This document shows, in pieces, positions 10,342 to 21,636 of a stretch of 64,000 nt of DNA. Position 1 is the stretch's first letter. Each line of letters opens with the position of its first letter. The translations under genes were made by a program, and so were the position numbers. The notes beneath the pieces were generated by a model. The model searched no databases, had not been told where the DNA came from, and was given only the letters and a program-made list of their open reading frames with translations. The DNA comes from Closterium sp. NIES-65 (Eukaryota; Streptophyta; Zygnematophyceae; Desmidiales; Closteriaceae): positions 62,001-126,000 of the forward strand of contig CANXME010002415.1 of the NCBI GenBank assembly GCA_948144175.1. The letters run 5' to 3'.

Positions 10342-12738
10342 TCAATGGTTGCTCTTTGATTTCCTACTTTCTTTCTCGTCGATTCCGGACATGGAAAATC
10401 TTCTGCGTAGCTGAGAGGCAACATCTTCCATCTTGACACCCTGAAATGGCAGTCCACATTTGTGGTATGAGGTTGAAGCTTTGATTCAAGAATCGATACT
10501 TCAAAAGTTTCACATACCTTGACAGCAAGCAGAACCATAGAATGGTAAAGAACGTCTGCCATCTCGGAAGCAGCTCTTTCTCCCGCCTCATTCCCTTCCA
10601 AGGTCTGGCACAACTCATCCGCCTCCTCCCTAGCAACAAATAGTCTCGTTAGAAACCAGCTACAATGTCGACAACATATTTCGCTTACAGTGAAAAGCAT
10701 AACACGAAACGAAAGGAGACATACCTGATTTTGGAGCAAAGAAGTGAGTGATTTGAAAGCAAGCGTGCAGTCCACGACGGCTTCGCTCGTTCTTCTCCTG
10801 GTTTCTGCTGCTCTTGCTGCTGCTGTTCCTGCTCCATCTGCCGTCTACGAGACGCAATGACTTCCTCTAGCTGGAAGAGCGTGCTCTGGGCGCAAGAAAC
10901 ATCCTCACTAGAAGCAGACTTGTTCTTAGCTACTAAATCACTGGACAGGTCCAACTTCGTGAAAAAGCATGTGTTAGTGCCTGTATGGCAAGTGGGCCCA
11001 TCAGGGATACCAAGGTAGATGATCTGCAACAATCACGACAGGAATTACACAGGGATATTGGTCCACTGGAGAACAAGGAGACATGAGGAAAAGGTAAAAC
11101 TGACTGAACGGCAGAAACAACAACCTCAATGATTGGCACTGAATATGAGCTCATCCTGATCCTGAGCTCTGCGCTTTAATTGGAGTGCATCATTGCAATC
11201 GATAGACGCATCCAGCGCGTTGTGGTTGGCTTCTTCTCTTTTTGAGTACGGTGATCCAGTTTCGTGAGTGTTATACGCGTGGTCATCCCTTGAGTTCAGT
11301 TGAGGTATCTTCCAGCACTCACCGTGTCCCTATAGCAGTCAATGAACATGTCGAGCACATGAATGAAGTGCCCTGGCGTCTCAACCTTTTGAGGTCTCAA
11401 AAACTAGCTCTTCTTCTACTAACCGTGTGCTCACCTCTTCCAGCTCTCACCGTGTCCCTGTCGCAGTCAATGAACATTTCTTAGCACATGGATTAAGTGC
11501 CCTGACGTTTCAACCTTTGAGTCAACTCAGAAGTCAGCTGTTCTTCTACTCACCGTGTCCTCGGCTCTTCCAGCTCTCACCGTGTCCCTGTCGCAGTCAA
11601 TGAACATGTCAAGCACATTGATGAAGTGCCCCGAGGTCTCGCCCTTGGTCCACAAGCACTTCCGCGACCGGCTGAAGAACGTGGCACGGTCCGATGCCAG
11701 CGTGGCCGACACCGCGTCGCGGTTCGCAAACCCCTGCAGGGATGACGTGGAAGCAAGGAGATGAATCTCGTGAGATGCAAGCACCCCTGGATGCCGTAAT
11801 TGGTCGAATTCAGGATGAACGGCATAGTGGCTAGCGCTGGTTTGAGTCTGGTGAACAGTGCACCGAGAAACACACCATATGCACTTTTCCTGCATGCAAA
11901 TGTTTCACCCGCATGAGAATGTCTCACCCGCGTGAGAATGTTTCACGTGCAAGTGTTAAACCCACCTGCATGAGGTCCTGCCCACCTGCATGAGGTCCTG
12001 CCCACCTGTATGACCCACCTGCATGAGGATGGCGCCAGTGTCAGCATGCTGGGCGATGGCCACCACGAGCCCCTTGTCGTCCCAATTAATGCTGTCCAGC
12101 AGCGCCTCCACCTGCCACCCATCAGCCACACCATGACAGTTGTGCGTGTACCATGCCATCCATGCATGTACCATGCCATCCATGCATGTACCATGCCGTC
12201 CATGCATGTACCATGCCATCCATGCGTGTACCATGCCATCCATGCGTCATACCATGACATCCGTGTCCGTGTGGTAGACACGGCAGTAATTATGAAAAAC
12301 CATGCTGGCTAAATTGTGGACATGCAATTGTAATGCTAAGGGAGTCTGGGATTTAGATGCCACAATGGGTGCTGCTCATTAACTGTAAGTCTTTAGTGAA
12401 ATTCAGATGCTGCTTTTGCAGCGGTTGTGAATTGTGCCTGACACTGGTTGTACCTCAGGTGTGGAGACAGGTTCGGCACGGTGCAGAGCGGTGGTGGCTT
12501 TGGCAACGGTGATGGGCAGAGGACGTGGTAGGTCAGATGGCGTCACATACTGAGAAGGCGTCGTCACATGCCAGGGGTCAGAGATAGACGAATGGGATTT
12601 GGAAGTTGGGAATTGAGGATTGGAAACAGGAAGTGGGAGTGACATGGATGTCCGAGAAATGCATGGGGGGGTTGATGAAATGCGGTCATGTTGGTCGGTT
12701 GAAAGCAAGGCAAAGGAAAATGACAGATATTGAGACAT
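10342..12738 (-). CDS. HISN2: Bifunctional phosphoribosyl-AMP cyclohydrolase / phosphoribosyl-ATP pyrophosphohydrolase
   Basis: This enzyme performs the second and third steps of histidine synthesis, hydrolysing PR-ATP to PR-AMP and opening its ring to ProFAR; in plants it is plastidial. Six exons: 12738-12454, 12111-12019, 11733-11581, 11023-10725, 10629-10518 and 10440-10342 (346 aa, exons sum to 347 codons). Residues 1-95 are Ser/Thr/Pro-rich with few acids, a plausible transit peptide. The HisI domain follows: INWDDKGLVVAIAQ, SRSRKCLWTKGETSGHF, the metal-site region DCDRDT, and GPTCHTGTNTCFF. A Gln/Glu-rich linker (QEQQQQEQQ) precedes the HisE domain, with REEADELCQTLEGNEAGERA and EMADVLYHSMVLLAVKG. 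Degenerate copies of exon 3 sit in intron 3 and repeats flank exon 2. Domain order and exon joins are clear, so confidence is high. Confidence 0.95.
11315..11647 (-). repeat. Triplicated 3' end of HISN2 exon 3
   Basis: Three tandem copies, spaced about 126-130 bp, of the segment holding the last ~20 codons of exon 3 and its donor. The functional copy is at 11647-11576. The copy at about 11386-11315 reads ETPGHFIHVLDMFIDCYRDT and keeps a GTGAGT donor. The middle copy at about 11517-11441 has an inserted base and is frameshifted. The repeat unit includes intron sequence (TTCTTCTACT at 11411 and 11541). The extra copies lie in intron 3. Confidence 0.85.
11966..12035 (-). repeat. Tandem copies of the HISN2 exon 2 donor site
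   Basis: On the minus strand the exon 2 end (CTCATGCAG followed by GTGGG) is repeated three times within about 70 bp. The true donor is at 12018-12017. Using the next copy would add 33 nt (11 residues, VGHTGGQDLMQ) in frame; the third is out of frame. This is a junction duplication with potential for alternative splicing. Confidence 0.7.
12145..12247. repeat. 20-bp minisatellite in HISN2 intron 1
   Basis: About five tandem copies of a 20-bp unit (GTACCATGCCATCCATGCAT) differing by single bases. It lies in intron 1, just upstream (minus strand) of exon 2. Confidence 0.85.
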
Positions 12739-13976
12739 CCAGAATGCGAGGAACGGCTAATTAAACTGACGCCTGCTTGAAGAACAAATGCAAGGATCCG
12801 CGCATCTGGAGCTTGAGTATGCATGCACGTGTGCTACATTTGCCTGGTCACATCTACAGCTCTATTGACATAGTCATGGCTGTAACCACATTTGCCAATC
12901 CCTCTCTGTTCCACATTCGGTCTAGTCGCGTCCGTTGCCACGTTCATGCAGTCGTCCTTGTTATCAGAATTGTCCAGTAATTTCTGTGTGGTGACCGCAA
13001 CTTGTGTGAGGGACGCGACGCGACGTACAGGAGTCGAGACGCCTCGCAGGCCCCCGATGGACGCATTGTCCATCGCGATCCGAACACGACGGGGACGGTG
13101 AACCGCGCAATGCGCTGCCGCGAACTGCGAAGCGCGAACGACGTGTGGGCGAGAAACGACGAGCAGAGAGCGATGAGATAAAGACGAATGTAGGCCGGGT
13201 CAAGGGCATAATACACCGGAAACTTATTTAAGGCACTGATATCGGATTCCTGAAGCTCACAGGGCTGGCAGACGGGAGGCGAACCACCGTGGCCATTGTC
13301 ATGATCAAAAAGCTCGCAGCCAGTCAGCCAGCGTCGCCAAGACGTGCAGCAAAAAAATCGTTACGCGAAGCGCAGACGACAGGAAATAAGCTATCCGCTC
13401 GGTAGGCAAGTTCGCACTAACGTGCCGTGCCAATCGGCAATCAAGCGTGCGAGAGGAAGAAGCTAAATGAAGGCTTTTTTGCTCGCAGCCAGCAGCTAAG
13501 GCGAAACCTCCAGACCTGAAAGCCTGACGTTAAGTATTCCCTCGTTAAAAACAACTCTGGATATTGCAACTGGTACACAGCTTATGACTGTAACTGAACG
13601 CAGTATTCAGGGTCCAATTTGGGATTCAATCAGTACAATTGGTAAGGATTGCTGCCACCGATGTCTATTGCAGAAGAAGTGATTTGAATCCAATCAATGC
13701 TTCGTTTAATTACTGGGAATAGCTTGGGGAGGTTGTCAATTGTTGTGCTTTCTCGCCGAATTCACTTGTCCTACCATACCGTATATTCTTTCTAAAACCT
13801 TGGACAGAGTAAAGTAAGGTCTTATCAAGAGCACCCGGGTATATTATATTTTCACCACTGCTAACACGCACCCTGCTTAAAAAACAGTAAGATATGTGGG
13901 CCTATAGTGGTCAGTAAGATATGCATAGGCGCTCGCTCTTTTCCCCCCTCGTCCACGGCCCCCAGGTTGACCAAAA
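12739..13976. other. HISN2 upstream region and spacer to the hAT element
   Basis: No coding exon is supported. The first few hundred bases upstream of ATG 12738 should hold the HISN2 promoter and 5' UTR. The block around 13010-13210 is GC-rich; beyond about 13500 the sequence becomes AT-rich up to the hAT target site. Confidence 0.5.
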
Positions 13977-13984
13977 ACCCTGTT
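13977..13984. repeat. Left 8-bp target-site duplication of hAT element
   Basis: ACCCTGTT immediately precedes the terminal CAGGCCCT at 13985 and is repeated exactly at 18065-18072. An 8-bp duplication is the hallmark of hAT insertion. Confidence 0.93.
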
Positions 13985-14276
13985 CAGGCCCTCAGATTCA
14001 CTTTGAGGCACGTAAGGGTATCAGGGTCCCTCTGGCCCTAGACCCTGATCAACAGGGTCGCCTAGGGAAAAAGCCTGAAAGTTCAGTGTTTCTTAAAAAA
14101 AAAGTCTGATGCATCAGTGTCACCTGTAGAAAAAGGCTGATAGTAGTGAAGCTGATTTTTTAAACTTAAAAACTCTATGAAGGTCGCAAACAGCCTTCAA
14201 TATTGTAAACCAAAGCCTATCTTGCTTGCTAGCTAGCTATGCATTGCATCCAGCATGACTCTGGGTCAGGGTGAGT

Positions 14277-17200
14277 TCAGTAATCATCATCTGATGAGGC
14301 CTGCTTGTCATCATCATCTTCTCTTCCCTTAGCCTGTCGTTGTGCCCACTCTTCCTCCTCTAGGGCCTCCTTTCCCGTGCTATCCCTGCCCTCTCCCTCT
14401 CTTTCGGGTGGTGCCGCCACATTGCCGAATGGGCGGCGCTTCTTGTAGCTGCGCCAGATCTGCACCACCTCATTGTAGTTGGGCTCGTACTCGAGTAGAG
14501 ACATGGTGACGATGTCTTCGAGGCGGGCGTCCTTCAAGCTCCCCCGCTGCCACGATTTGATAACGTTTTGGCGTGAGAAGCCGCGCTCACACTCCACTGT
14601 GCTCAGCGGCAGCACGGCGACAGCCACCCAGAGACGCACCAGATTGGGGTAGCCAGTCGCCCAGTCGCTTGTCTTCAGCATTGCTGTTAGGCCTGCGTGG
14701 AAGCTCCGCTCGTTCTTCGGGGCACCTGCGAGGATGGGGCAGAAGGCCCGCAGCTCCTTGATCGCACGCCGCTTGTCGACCCCTGCCACATAATGCGGAA
14801 GGGAGAGAGAGGGAGTTTTTGAAAGGTTGGCAAGTGCGTACACCATACGTTGATGAAATGCAATGACACAATAAGAAGAAGGCAACAGTGCGAGAGCGGG
14901 AATACCTGGAATGATGTAGTCCGTGTCCTGTGCCCTGAACAGCCTCACGAGAGACTCGAGCCACTCGAGACACTGCTTGTGGCGCTCCGCTCTCCCCAGC
15001 TCCCACTCGTCAGGCATGAACAGCCGCACTCCCACCAGGGAGTCCAGGTCCTGGAACCGTGTGCTGAGGTTTTGCACGAGCGTCTCGGCGAAGGTGGTGC
15101 AGAGATCGACGCAGGCGTCGTGGGAGCCGAGGGTCAGGTAGTCTTCGCTCGGCTTCTCGTGCAGCTCGAAGGTGTGTGTCGTGGGCCGCCCGTCCGAGTC
15201 GGCTCCCTGCACCTTCACCTCGGGATTGCCCCCGTCAGGCCCGTGCTTCTTGATGAACGGGGAGAGGCGCGCGCTCACCCTGCCTCCAAAGTCGTCACCA
15301 CAGTCGACGTAGCGGGACTCTAGGAATGAAATCGACCGGCGGATCTGCCCGTGGACACTTGCAATGTCCAGCTGTTAGGGGTTAACAGGGCGAACAGAGG
15401 ATGGAGAGAAGGCCAAATCAGTGCAAAGCAGATTCTGCTTAAGCAGTACATCAAACAGTGACTCTCAAGCCGAAACAAGGCACACAATCCAGCAACGATA
15501 GTAACCAAGCTCACCTCACGCTGCTGGAATGCCCTGTTCAGCACATTGAGCTGCTCGAGGACGTCTGCAAGGAAGTATAGCAGAAAGTGAAACCTGTAGC
15601 TCGTGGCGAGCTCGTAGAGGGTGCTGTCCCACTCATACAGCATCACGATCAGCGCGGGGAAGACCTCTACCGCGCGCAGAATGGCGTCACCGCGGGAGAG
15701 CCAGCGGACGTCGTGGATCCCTTGTAGCTCCAGGTTTGTTTTCGTGAACACCTCCTGCAGGCCAATGAAGCGTTGATGCCACGGGCCAGAACGCCCCAAA
15801 TGCTCTGCCACTTGGCGGAGCAGGGAGTCCACCATGCCGAACTCGGGGAGTTGTTCAGCGGCGTCCTTTGCTGCGAGGGCCTCCCTGCATGCACACCAGC
15901 ATTAAAACCGACTCAAGGAGGGGTTAGCAGGGGATGCAGCAGGGACTGTATGGAAGCAGTAAACAGAAGATGAAAACTGACCTGTGGGCGATGCAGTGGC
16001 TCGAAACAAGATGCGGGATGCGGAGGCGAAGTCGAGCGACAAGGCCGTTGTGTTTCCCCATCATCACACTCGCTCCGTCAGTGCTTATGCCAGATATCCT
16101 CGCCAGTTCAATGCCTAGGGCCCGCAGGTGAGACAAGAGCACTGCGAGGAGAGAGGCTGCATCGCCCTTCTCCACGGTCAGCAGGGCAAGGAACTCAGTC
16201 ACGGGACGATTTTCACGGATGAATGTCGCGAAAGCAATCATATGCTTTCCCCGACACCTATCCGTGCTTTCGTCGCATGTGACGCCAATGTATGGGCTGC
16301 TGAGGATGTGCTGTAGTTGCGTTGTGTGCAACCATGTGGCCATCCACTGTGTCAGCTGTCCGAAGCCGTAGCTGCAGCGCATGTCAAACAACACAACGTC
16401 AGATAATTCGGTTGATTTTCACAAACACGGTTGCAGTTAGATTAATTCAACACTCACGTAGTATAATAGGTTCCGTAGCCTTTTGCTGGGAACCCGGGCA
16501 CATTGAGTCGCGCGAGGTAGCGCACAAGATTCACCCATAACTCTATGGGTGCATCTTGCTTGGTCACGAAGAGCAGGGAGTCGAGGAGCTTGACGACCCG
16601 CTCCTTCTCCGTGTCGCGAGCGAGATTGTCGCCGTTGATCCGTGGCTGCGTAGCGGCATCGTCGAGAAGCTTCTGCTGGTGTTTCAACGCCTCCTTGTGC
16701 TTGGTAGTTGCCGCATGCCATTTGAACGCCTGCGTCTGAACGTCTGTGGCGCCCTTTCCGCCTCTCTCTCACACGGTCCAGCGTAGCCTGCGTGCACCGT
16801 ACCTATGCTGCACTTGAAAGCGGGGAAACCGTCAGATTTTTTTAGCAGAATAAGCCAAGAAAACCGCTCGAGCCACTCGCTTTTGTACTTATACAGAGCC
16901 TCCGCGTAGGTTGCGTCTGGCCCAGCCGGTTTAGAAGGCCCAGGTGTTGAGGGCGACGCCTGCGTGCCTGCGGTCGCGGGCGTCGACAGTTGGTCGGCTG
17001 GCGAAGCCGGTATTGCACCAGCGGGACCTCCCGTCTTGGGCCACGGCAGCGTTGACTGCGTGTACCTGGCGGCCTTCTTAGCCACTGGCACCGCCGCGAT
17101 TTCTTCACCTGAAGGGTTGGAGCTGTCTTGCTCCAACACGGGCGCAGTAGGGGAGGGACACATAGGCTCGTCGATGGGTTCAAATGGAACATCGACGGTC

Positions 17201-17361
17201 GGCGCGACTGCAGGCGCCTTTCCATGGTTATCTACAGCCGCTAAGTTGGAGAATAGCAGATCCAGCCCGGTAACGGCCGCGGACAGATCAATTGGCGAAC
17301 GACGAGCGTGTTCATCGCCGGGGTCATCAGGTCGTTCAATGGCGTCCGGGTGGTCCGCCAT
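14277..17361 (-). pseudogene. hAT transposase, frameshifted in exon 1
   Basis: Exons: 17361-16458, 16371-15982, 15884-15515, 15371-14906 and 14782-14277. Exon 1 encodes a Pro/Ala-rich N-terminus, then a TTF-type zinc-finger region (WLERFSWLILLKKSDGFPAF, then FKWHAATTKHKEALKHQQ). Exon 2 holds VTCDESTD (first Asp), STDGASVMMGKHNGL (second Asp) and HCIAHR. Exons 4-5 hold the C-terminal dimerisation block (YPNLVRLWVAVAVLPLSTVE, then CERGFS) and an acidic tail. Exon 1 changes frame around 16760-16771, within a short GA run, where one frame ends in the zinc finger and the next begins; no plausible intron bridges this. All downstream splice phases agree. The copy is therefore one indel from intact, unless the assembly is wrong there. 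Confidence 0.85.
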
Positions 17362-18064
17362 TGATTGCGCTGTGAACAAGCAACATCTAACGGGACTCCC
17401 TAGCTAGCTGAACGATGGAGGTTTGCCAGGAAGAGAGGACACACGGCTGACTGCCTCTTGGTACACCAGGCAGCAACGCGATGAAACCTTACCCTTGCTA
17501 GATGGAAGGAAAGCATGGAGCAGACTGGGGTGGGAGACTGGATGGCTGGCAGCACGGCTGGGCGGCGTGGATGCATCCGTGCTTGCCAGCACGACTTAGA
17601 CAAAACGGGCCAGAGGACCACAGGTGCTTCACATGGGCCTGAATCCCTCGTTGCGCTGCCTGCCAGCATCGCTGTGCTGCAACCCTGTAATTGGCCAAAT
17701 CAGGAAATGCTGTCAAAGTGGCCAATCATCGCACCACGCGCGCCAACAACGCATCCCTCTACGAGGCAAATTTGTCTGCTACTCACCGCCACGCCCTGCT
17801 GACACCGCGGGAATCTGATATTCCCTGTACAGCTGGGCAACTACACACGAACCGTGTAGGAATCGCTTTCAGGGTCGGATTCGTTACAACGTAGTGGAAT
17901 CAGTGTCTCTAGAAAAAGATTGCTGAAAGTTCAGAGTCATGTGCTAGGTGAAGGCTGAAAAATCAGCCCCACAAAAAGCTGAACACTGGAAAATCAGTGT
18001 AGGTTAAAAAAAAACCCTGGAAATCAGGAATTTCAGGGGAAAATTCCTGATATCGTAGGGCCTG
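17362..18064. other. 5' flank of hAT transposase and right subterminal region
   Basis: No exon is supported beyond ATG 17361, although a TTCACAG acceptor-like site at about 17371-17377 may mark a 5' UTR intron. The last 150 bp carry the subterminal CTGA/TCAG words and the right terminal repeat. Confidence 0.5.
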
Positions 18065-18072
18065 ACCCTGTT
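18065..18072. repeat. Right 8-bp target-site duplication of hAT element
   Basis: ACCCTGTT, identical to 13977-13984, follows the terminal AGGGCCTG. Confidence 0.93.
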
Positions 18073-18286
18073 ACACCAACAGCACCACCTCTTCTACGGT
18101 AAGCACGAAAGGAGTAATTCGCATTATCAGTACCACAGCCACGCAGAAGTACCAGTACTACCATGTCGTACAACAATATCCTGGAATTGCCTAGCAAAGA
18201 CCTCCTTACTACTTGTCTAGCATATGTACAAGCCTCCCTTCGGAGGTCTGAATCATGTACAATACCCACTACCTTCTCCATGCCGA

Positions 18287-19959
18287 TTAAGAAGCCAGAG
18301 CAGTCAAGGGTGGGTGGATAAACGGTTTCTCCTCATGCATCCTCACGACCACCACCGGACAGTCACCTGCCATGAAGTCAAAAGCGTTCACCGCACAGCC
18401 AATGCCTGTCAGAAAATGCCGTAGCATAGGCAAGTAACAGCGGATACGGTACAACACAAAGTACAAATGGATGATGCGTTGTGCCCTCAAAACAAAACGA
18501 GTAAAGACGAACAGAAAAAGGGTTGCAGTGGTAGACAAAACCATGTGCACAATGTCATCATGTGCAACACTGAACAGGTCACAAATGGCTCACAGTGGTG
18601 CACACAGTAGTCGCTGACGCTGCCCAATCGCGACTTCCTCGCTCGGCCGTGCGCTCCAAAGCCTCGGCTGCCCATGATGCACGCGCTCACACCCAAACGC
18701 TCTACCTGGCAGACGCAAAGAGAGAAAGAAGGCAAGAACCATTCAGAAGCACAAATTGACTGTGTTGCTCCAAAAGGTCACTGCTGCCAATGGTCTAAGC
18801 ACTCTTGGCTTTCTGTTATACTTGATAGAGGGATCCGACACGACGGGAAGACGCAGGTCAAACAGATGTATCAAATGCTCTACCTGTTTGTTTAACCAGG
18901 CTAGACATCGCAACAAACGGACACCTGGACACGAGAGATACGGGAGAGCTTGAGGAGGAGGAGAATCAAGATGACCGTAAAAATGCAACTGGTGAGAGTC
19001 TGAAGCGATTCTTATTGCATGTGCCAGTACGTGTATGCATGTAAGAAGTTGCTTTTTGCAAATCATCCGGAGATGCTCATACGAGCTTGGCTGACTCTCT
19101 TACCATAGAACTGCCTCTTGTATTCCACATCCGCTTCTTCATCACATTGGGAGCACGAAACAATGTTCCATTCCACGCTTCCTGAAGCCATTTCCGCAAG
19201 TCAGTCTCACCCTCTCGTGTTGCTTCCACCCATCTACTGCTCGCCGCGCACTACTGCTCCGCGCGACGCTGGTGTAGTTCACACTCGAAACAAACATCCC
19301 TCCTCGACTGATTACTGAAGCGTAGAACGCAATACCCGCCGCCTTCAGCGGGATGCGCACCTCAAGGCAAATGCGTTCCTTCATATCGTGGTCCTTTACG
19401 ATGTGCACGCGGAACGGAATTCCCGCCAACTTCAGCGGCTCTGCCAACTCGCGCGCCTTGGCCAGCGTGAGCGCGTCGAACTCCTCCTCCGCGCGCTCCT
19501 TAATCTCGCGGTCCGCCGCCTTCGCCGCGTCCGTCGCCTCCCACGCGCCCCAGTCCGCGCCGTACAGCAGGCTCGTGGGACGCACGTGCAGGATGATCAC
19601 CTGGCGAGACGCACAGGGATATTGCCAAACGATAGGAATTGAAACCACAAATGACGCGAGAAGAGCATTCGGGTAAAAGAGGCAACAAAAAATGGAAGAG
19701 CACGACCTTGTGGAAAGAGGACAATGCGAGCTCTAAAGAGCAGCGATGACAGCTACGCTATTCGCTCTTTAGCGAACTTCGAGTTCAAGAGTGTGGTGGC
19801 GAGGCAAAATCGAACTGAGATTCAGAATTTTCCAAACGCGTAGCGGGTTCTTACATGGTCCACTGGGCGCAGATAATTCTGCACAGCCCATCGTACGGCG
19901 TGAGCACTTTCGTCGCTCAAATCGATGGCTATCGCTATCTTGCGAGGTGGGTACTCCAT
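18287..19959 (-). CDS. Universal stress protein (UspA family, ATP-binding type)
   Basis: Four exons, 19959-19855, 19600-19361, 18705-18594 and 18366-18287, give 178 aa. The fold begins with KIAIAIDLSDESAHAVRWAV, then VIILHVRPTSLLYG after the first intron, and ends with the conserved block MGSRGFGAHGRARKSRLGS, then HHCDCPVVVVR. The G-x2-G-x9-G-S/T pattern is the ATP-binding motif of MJ0577-like USPs. Plant USPs of this size are small cytosolic, nucleotide-binding proteins linked to stress responses; the specific role cannot be read from sequence. ATG 19959 opens directly before the first beta strand. The second intron is about 655 bp. The hAT transposon sits just past the stop. Confidence 0.92.
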
Positions 19960-21636
19960 GTTGTGGTGAGTACTAAGACCTCTACTTTGGTCCCGTGAAA
20001 GCAATCTGCTTCTCTTCTAATAGATACCACCACCGCTTGAACCTAGGTAATATTGAGCGGTAGCTGCGAGACTTCAAGTAGAAATACGAGTTAGATGGTC
20101 GCGTCCTGAGTTGTTCACCGGCTGGAATATCTAGTGAAATTCGATTGAGAGATTCTGGTGTGATAAAAAACAAGATGATGGGATGCGAATATGAGAGAGC
20201 ATCTTTCTCCTAGCAGTCGGAGCGGTTCAGCTTTGCACGAGCAAGAACGCATTCACGAGGAAGCAGCCGAAGCACGTGCTGATGTGCTGGCTGGAATGTT
20301 CGATGCGATTCGGCGTGCTCCATGCGTGGCGCTGACGAGGTGGAAGACGCAAGGCCCTGTGCGCTGATTGGTGAACTAGGGGGCTATGGTTGTTGTTGGG
20401 GCGTGCTGGCCTTATGTTTCTTGTTGTGAATGGAGCAGGCCGCGTTGGTGAGATCGGTACACGTCAGGATGGTGCGAGGTGACTCCCTTCCACATGTACA
20501 GCTGTGCTGTAGTGTGCCAGCACTGCCGTGGTTCTGCTTCACACCAGCTGGGCACTTCACAGCATCTAGGTTAACACCCACTTCTGTTATACAAGAGTGC
20601 GAGTGTTTGTTTTGATGTAATGTTGAACATCGCTATGACTGATTATCGAAGACGACTTGTGGCGGAGCAGTGTGCTTGTCGCCACGGCACATTTTTTTCG
20701 GGACAGAAGCCGAAGCCGAATCAGGTTCGGCAGGTCTGGCCCTGAGGTCTGGCAGGCATCGCCTCCTAACCTGGAAGCGGTTTTTCGTCAGATGTTGGGC
20801 AGCCTGATTTTATGGGCGGATACTGTAGGCTCGAGCACACACACTCGAACTAGCAGGCTGTCTGCCCTTAGGGCAAAGCAGCTGGAAGTCCGCACCGCGG
20901 GCTTGCGCACCGGATTTCGGCGGGACCTATCGGCGCCCCGTTCCGAACCAGCTTTACCGCCTGCGACTGGGTCGCTGGTTCAGGTTTGCCTCCGCGAACC
21001 AGATCCCTGCCCGCAATTGATTCAAGCACAACTAGTCGCAGCGCGTCGCAGGAGACCTTGTTTGGGCAAGGGGTACCAACCACCAATCGCATGAGTTTCG
21101 TACGCTGCCCGAGCCTGCACTGCCACACTCTGCGTCGTCGCTCGCCCCTTCCATCCACCTGTCGCCCCTCCACCCCCCTCATCCACTTGGTCTTGCTGCC
21201 ACTAACCTAACATTCTCCCGCTTTTCCCGCTACATATTTCCCTCCCTCATCCCTCTGCTTCCGCGTCGCCTCGATGCCTGTTCGCCCCACTCCTCCCAGC
21301 TTTATGTGCTTGCGGTCTTTCCAGCGTTCTTTCTCAGTTCGTTTCACACTTCCAGGCAGGGAAAGTTAGGCAGCTCTCTCGCTGCATTAGCGTACCCATT
21401 AGCCGACTAATTGACATTGATAGTTGAGGCATTCGTAGGAATCCTGTCCCGTTATCGGCACACTGGTTACAGGACGGCACTAACCAGCTACTAACAAACT
21501 AATTCCCGTCCTCTCGGTTCCAGGGATCGCGCACGAAGATTGTCGTTCTTGGTCCTGCAAGAACGGACTTTTCCACGATATAGCACTTTTGCTCACTCGT
21601 AAACTCGACTTGCGCGTCACGGATTCCACACCCGCC
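19960..21636. other. Divergent intergenic region between USP and LPLAT1
   Basis: About 1.7 kb without supported exons, holding the 5' regions of two divergently transcribed genes. GC-rich stretches at 20880-21020 show no coding similarity I recognise. Pyrimidine-rich sequence at 21110-21350 may be the LPLAT1 promoter or 5' UTR. Confidence 0.5.

Larger units (their letters stand above)
13985..18064 (-). mobile_element. hAT-superfamily DNA transposon, 4,080 bp
   Basis: The element is delimited by exact 8-bp target duplications (ACCCTGTT) and short terminal inverted repeats: CAGGCCCT at 13985 and AGGGCCTG ending at 18064, with similarity extending to about 13 bp with two mismatches. Subterminal regions at both ends are dense in short CTGA/TCAG words (14060-14160 and 17920-18050), as expected for transposase-binding repeats. 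Inside is one hAT transposase gene on the minus strand. It inserted about 220 bp beyond the stop codon of the neighbouring stress-protein gene. Confidence 0.95.

Noticed and set aside
19060..19140. Possible extra USP exon in the long second intron
   Set aside because: The flanking exons join directly in frame as ERICLE-VERLGVS, the conserved family order, so no intermediate exon is needed.
20657..21210. Open plus-strand frames upstream of LPLAT1
   Set aside because: There are no recognisable domains and no splice-consistent link to LPLAT1; probably promoter or untranslated sequence.
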